Assembly (NCBI GenBank): GCA_029938515.1
Contig: JAOZUU010000219.1
Coordinates: 1 to 5,441 of the forward strand
Direction: 5' to 3'
DNA from: Desulfobacterales bacterium
GTDB taxonomy: Bacteria; Desulfobacterota; Desulfobacteria; Desulfobacterales; QNYZ01
Length of the DNA stretch: 5,441 bases
Below the pieces are notes generated by a model. The model was not told the DNA's origin. It saw only the letters and a list, made by a program, of their open reading frames with translations, and made no database searches. Position 1 is the stretch's first letter, and every line of letters begins with the position of its first letter. This document shows, one piece after another, positions 4,583-5,441 of the stretch. Position numbers and translations under genes: made by a program.

Positions 4583-5245
4583 ATGAGTGAAAAAAAGAAA
4601 GGTCCGATAATTAAGGGCTACGAAAAATTAAAGAAAGAAGTTGTCATCGACAAGGTGAATGAAATTTTCCGCACTCAGCCGGATAATTATATCGCGGCAT
4701 TGGAGGAAATAGGCTTCGAATATCATGAGGAAGATGACTATGAAGAAATAGAAGAAAGAAATGCCAGACCTGAAAATCAGAACCAGAAGGATTTGGTCGC
4801 GTTTTTTAAGGGTGAAAAGAAATTATCCGATAGAATACTGCATCAATATTTCGAAGAGCGTGACTCGGAATTTCCCAACCTGCCCCTTATGCGGCCTTTT
4901 TTTAAAGAAGCAAATCAAAATTTGAAATCTCTCATAATGTATGGTCTTGACAGTTATCCGGAAAGGATTGATCTTTTGTCGGATTTAGCCTTTTTCCATG
5001 AGTTTGAAAATAATATCAGGCTCCTCATCACCTATTATACACGTGCCTGTGTAGCCCAGAGTAATCTGGAAACATTTACCGAGTTAGCCTGGGATTTCTA
5101 TTATTCCACCAATCCGGACGGGTACGAAGCTTTATACGCCCTCAAGAAATTATTCGATCCTGATACGGAAAAAAGAAAAATCATCGATTTCCTGATCGCC
5201 GAAACGAAGGAAGGTAAGGAAACTGATTCAACTGTAAAGATATAA
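4583..5245 (+). CDS. Charged helical protein, probable detached body of a SEC-C protein
   Basis: This is a 220-aa soluble protein of no family I recognise. The N-terminus is lysine-rich (MSEKKKGPIIKGYEKLKKEV). A strongly acidic patch follows (YHEEDDYEEIEERN, about 46-59). The C-terminal half looks like helical, TPR-like repeats (about 100-200: LKSLIMYGLDSYPERIDLLS, then LAFFHEFENNIRLLITYYT). The frame is the same as that of the SEC-C ORF, interrupted only by TAA TGA (4544-4549), and 11 open codons link the two. SEC-C motifs are often fused to repeat proteins of this sort. The only visible Shine-Dalgarno sequence is a weak GAGAAG (4574-4579), so initiation may depend on translation ending just upstream. 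The stop is two bases before the HigA-like ATG. It may be expressed as a shortened protein or be decaying. Confidence 0.65.
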   Translation: MSEKKKGPIIKGYEKLKKEVVIDKVNEIFRTQPDNYIAALEEIGFEYHEEDDYEEIEERNARPENQNQKDLVAFFKGEKKLSDRILHQYFEERDSEFPNLPLMRPFFKEANQNLKSLIMYGLDSYPERIDLLSDLAFFHEFENNIRLLITYYTRACVAQSNLETFTELAWDFYYSTNPDGYEALYALKKLFDPDTEKRKIIDFLIAETKEGKETDSTVKI

Positions 5246-5247
5246 CA

Positions 5248-5391
5248 ATGAGAAGAATGACTAGACGCCCAACACATCCGGGTCGTATAATAAAAGAAGA
5301 TTATCTTTTGCCCCTGTCCATTACAATCAAGGATATGGCGGATACGCTTGGTATCTCCAGAAAAACATTGTCCAAAATGAATAAAGCTTGA
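5248..5391 (+). pseudogene. higA: Truncated HigA-family antitoxin
   Basis: The 47-codon frame reads MRRMTRRPTHPGRIIKEDYL, LPLSITIKDMADTLGISRKT and LSKMNKA, then TGA. RRPTHPGxIIxEDxLxPLxIT...ADxLGISRKTLSK is the unmistakable N-terminal half of HigA-type antitoxins (HTH_XRE; they bind HigB and repress the higBA promoter). Normal HigA is about 90-110 aa and continues through N-G/K-x-x-I-x-x-xxALRL. Here the recognition helix ends abruptly and the C-terminal half is gone. No HigB toxin lies upstream, where it normally would. The ATG follows the previous stop by two bases with no strong Shine-Dalgarno sequence, so expression would rely on coupling. The truncated domain should not dimerise or neutralise a toxin properly. 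Confidence 0.8.
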
Positions 5392-5415
5392 CAAAAGAGC
5401 TCATTTTCATATACA
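5388..5415 (+). promoter_or_regulatory. Sigma-70-type promoter reading out of the window
   Basis: A perfect -35 box TTGACA (5388-5393) is followed after 16 bases by TATACA (5410-5415, 5/6 match to TATAAT). The TGA stop of the HigA-like frame is inside the -35 box. A consensus TATAAT also lies at 5423-5428, but no good -35 box stands at the right distance for it. A gene downstream of the window, possibly another small regulated module, is the probable target. Confidence 0.6.
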
Positions 5416-5441
5416 AAAAGCATATAATCATATGCAAAAAG
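5408..5441 (+). promoter_or_regulatory. Operator-like 21-base-period direct repeat with a central palindrome
   Basis: CATATACAAAAAG (5408-5420) and CATATGCAAAAAG (5429-5441) are 12/13 identical and start 21 bases apart, two helical turns, so the same protein face could be contacted. GCATAT (5420-5425) and ATATGC (5430-5435) form a perfect palindrome with an AATC spacer. The first copy covers the -10 box of the promoter, as expected for a repressor site. The element may continue past the window end. The binder is unknown; an autoregulated toxin-antitoxin antitoxin is one option. Confidence 0.5.

Noticed and set aside
5408..5441. Start of a CRISPR array
   Set aside because: Only two 13-base units at 21-base period overlapping a promoter; too short for repeats and spacers.

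Overview
The window looks like an accessory island edge in a Gram-negative, proteobacteria-like chromosome. The left-most gene is a recognisable YihG-type inner-membrane acyltransferase. The rest is a patchwork of defence, toxin-antitoxin and decayed genes of moderate GC. The mix of a YihG acyltransferase, REP-like palindromes, a CACCAAGACACCAAGAC-type repeat, KilA-N, Abi and HigA pieces would suit a Desulfobacterota (deltaproteobacterial) genome, but that placement is an inference with weak support.

Layout. 77-964 is an intact acyltransferase (yihG-like). 965-1262 has no gene, only three small hairpins and a tandem 8-mer. 1263-2227 is a gene graveyard: four consecutive plus-strand fragments of unrelated families, each without its start and most without their end, abutting or overlapping. 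They are the C-terminus of a DAO-type FAD oxidoreductase, a piece of an Abi_2-like abortive infection protein, a KilA-N domain piece and a piece resembling a DEAD/DEAH (type III-like) restriction helicase. A possible minus-strand remnant follows (about 2163-2330).

2350-4148 is the best-preserved accessory unit: an operator-like inverted repeat, a 327-aa protein with an internal helix-turn-helix, and, overlapping it by 7 bases, a 251-aa AbiEii/MenA-like nucleotidyltransferase with GG...TKDLDIV and a third acidic residue. This has the form of a two-gene toxin-antitoxin or abortive-infection module. The N-terminal protein is the probable antitoxin and autorepressor, and the nucleotidyltransferase the probable toxin.

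4149-4403 holds no gene. It contains a 139-base MITE/REP-like element: 25-base imperfect terminal inverted repeats (21/25) enclosing two strong hairpins. 4404-5391 is a tight string of small genes: a 25-codon ORF; a SEC-C zinc-motif ORF, coupled through ATGA, whose third and fourth zinc ligands are replaced exactly by TAA TGA; its apparent detached body, a 220-aa protein in the same frame; and two bases later a HigA-type antitoxin truncated inside its helix-turn-helix. The HigA stop codon lies inside a consensus TTGACA box of a new promoter that points out of the window and overlaps a 21-base-period direct repeat and a palindrome.

The region therefore records repeated turnover of defence and addiction modules. 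One full module appears functional. The others are broken at informative places.
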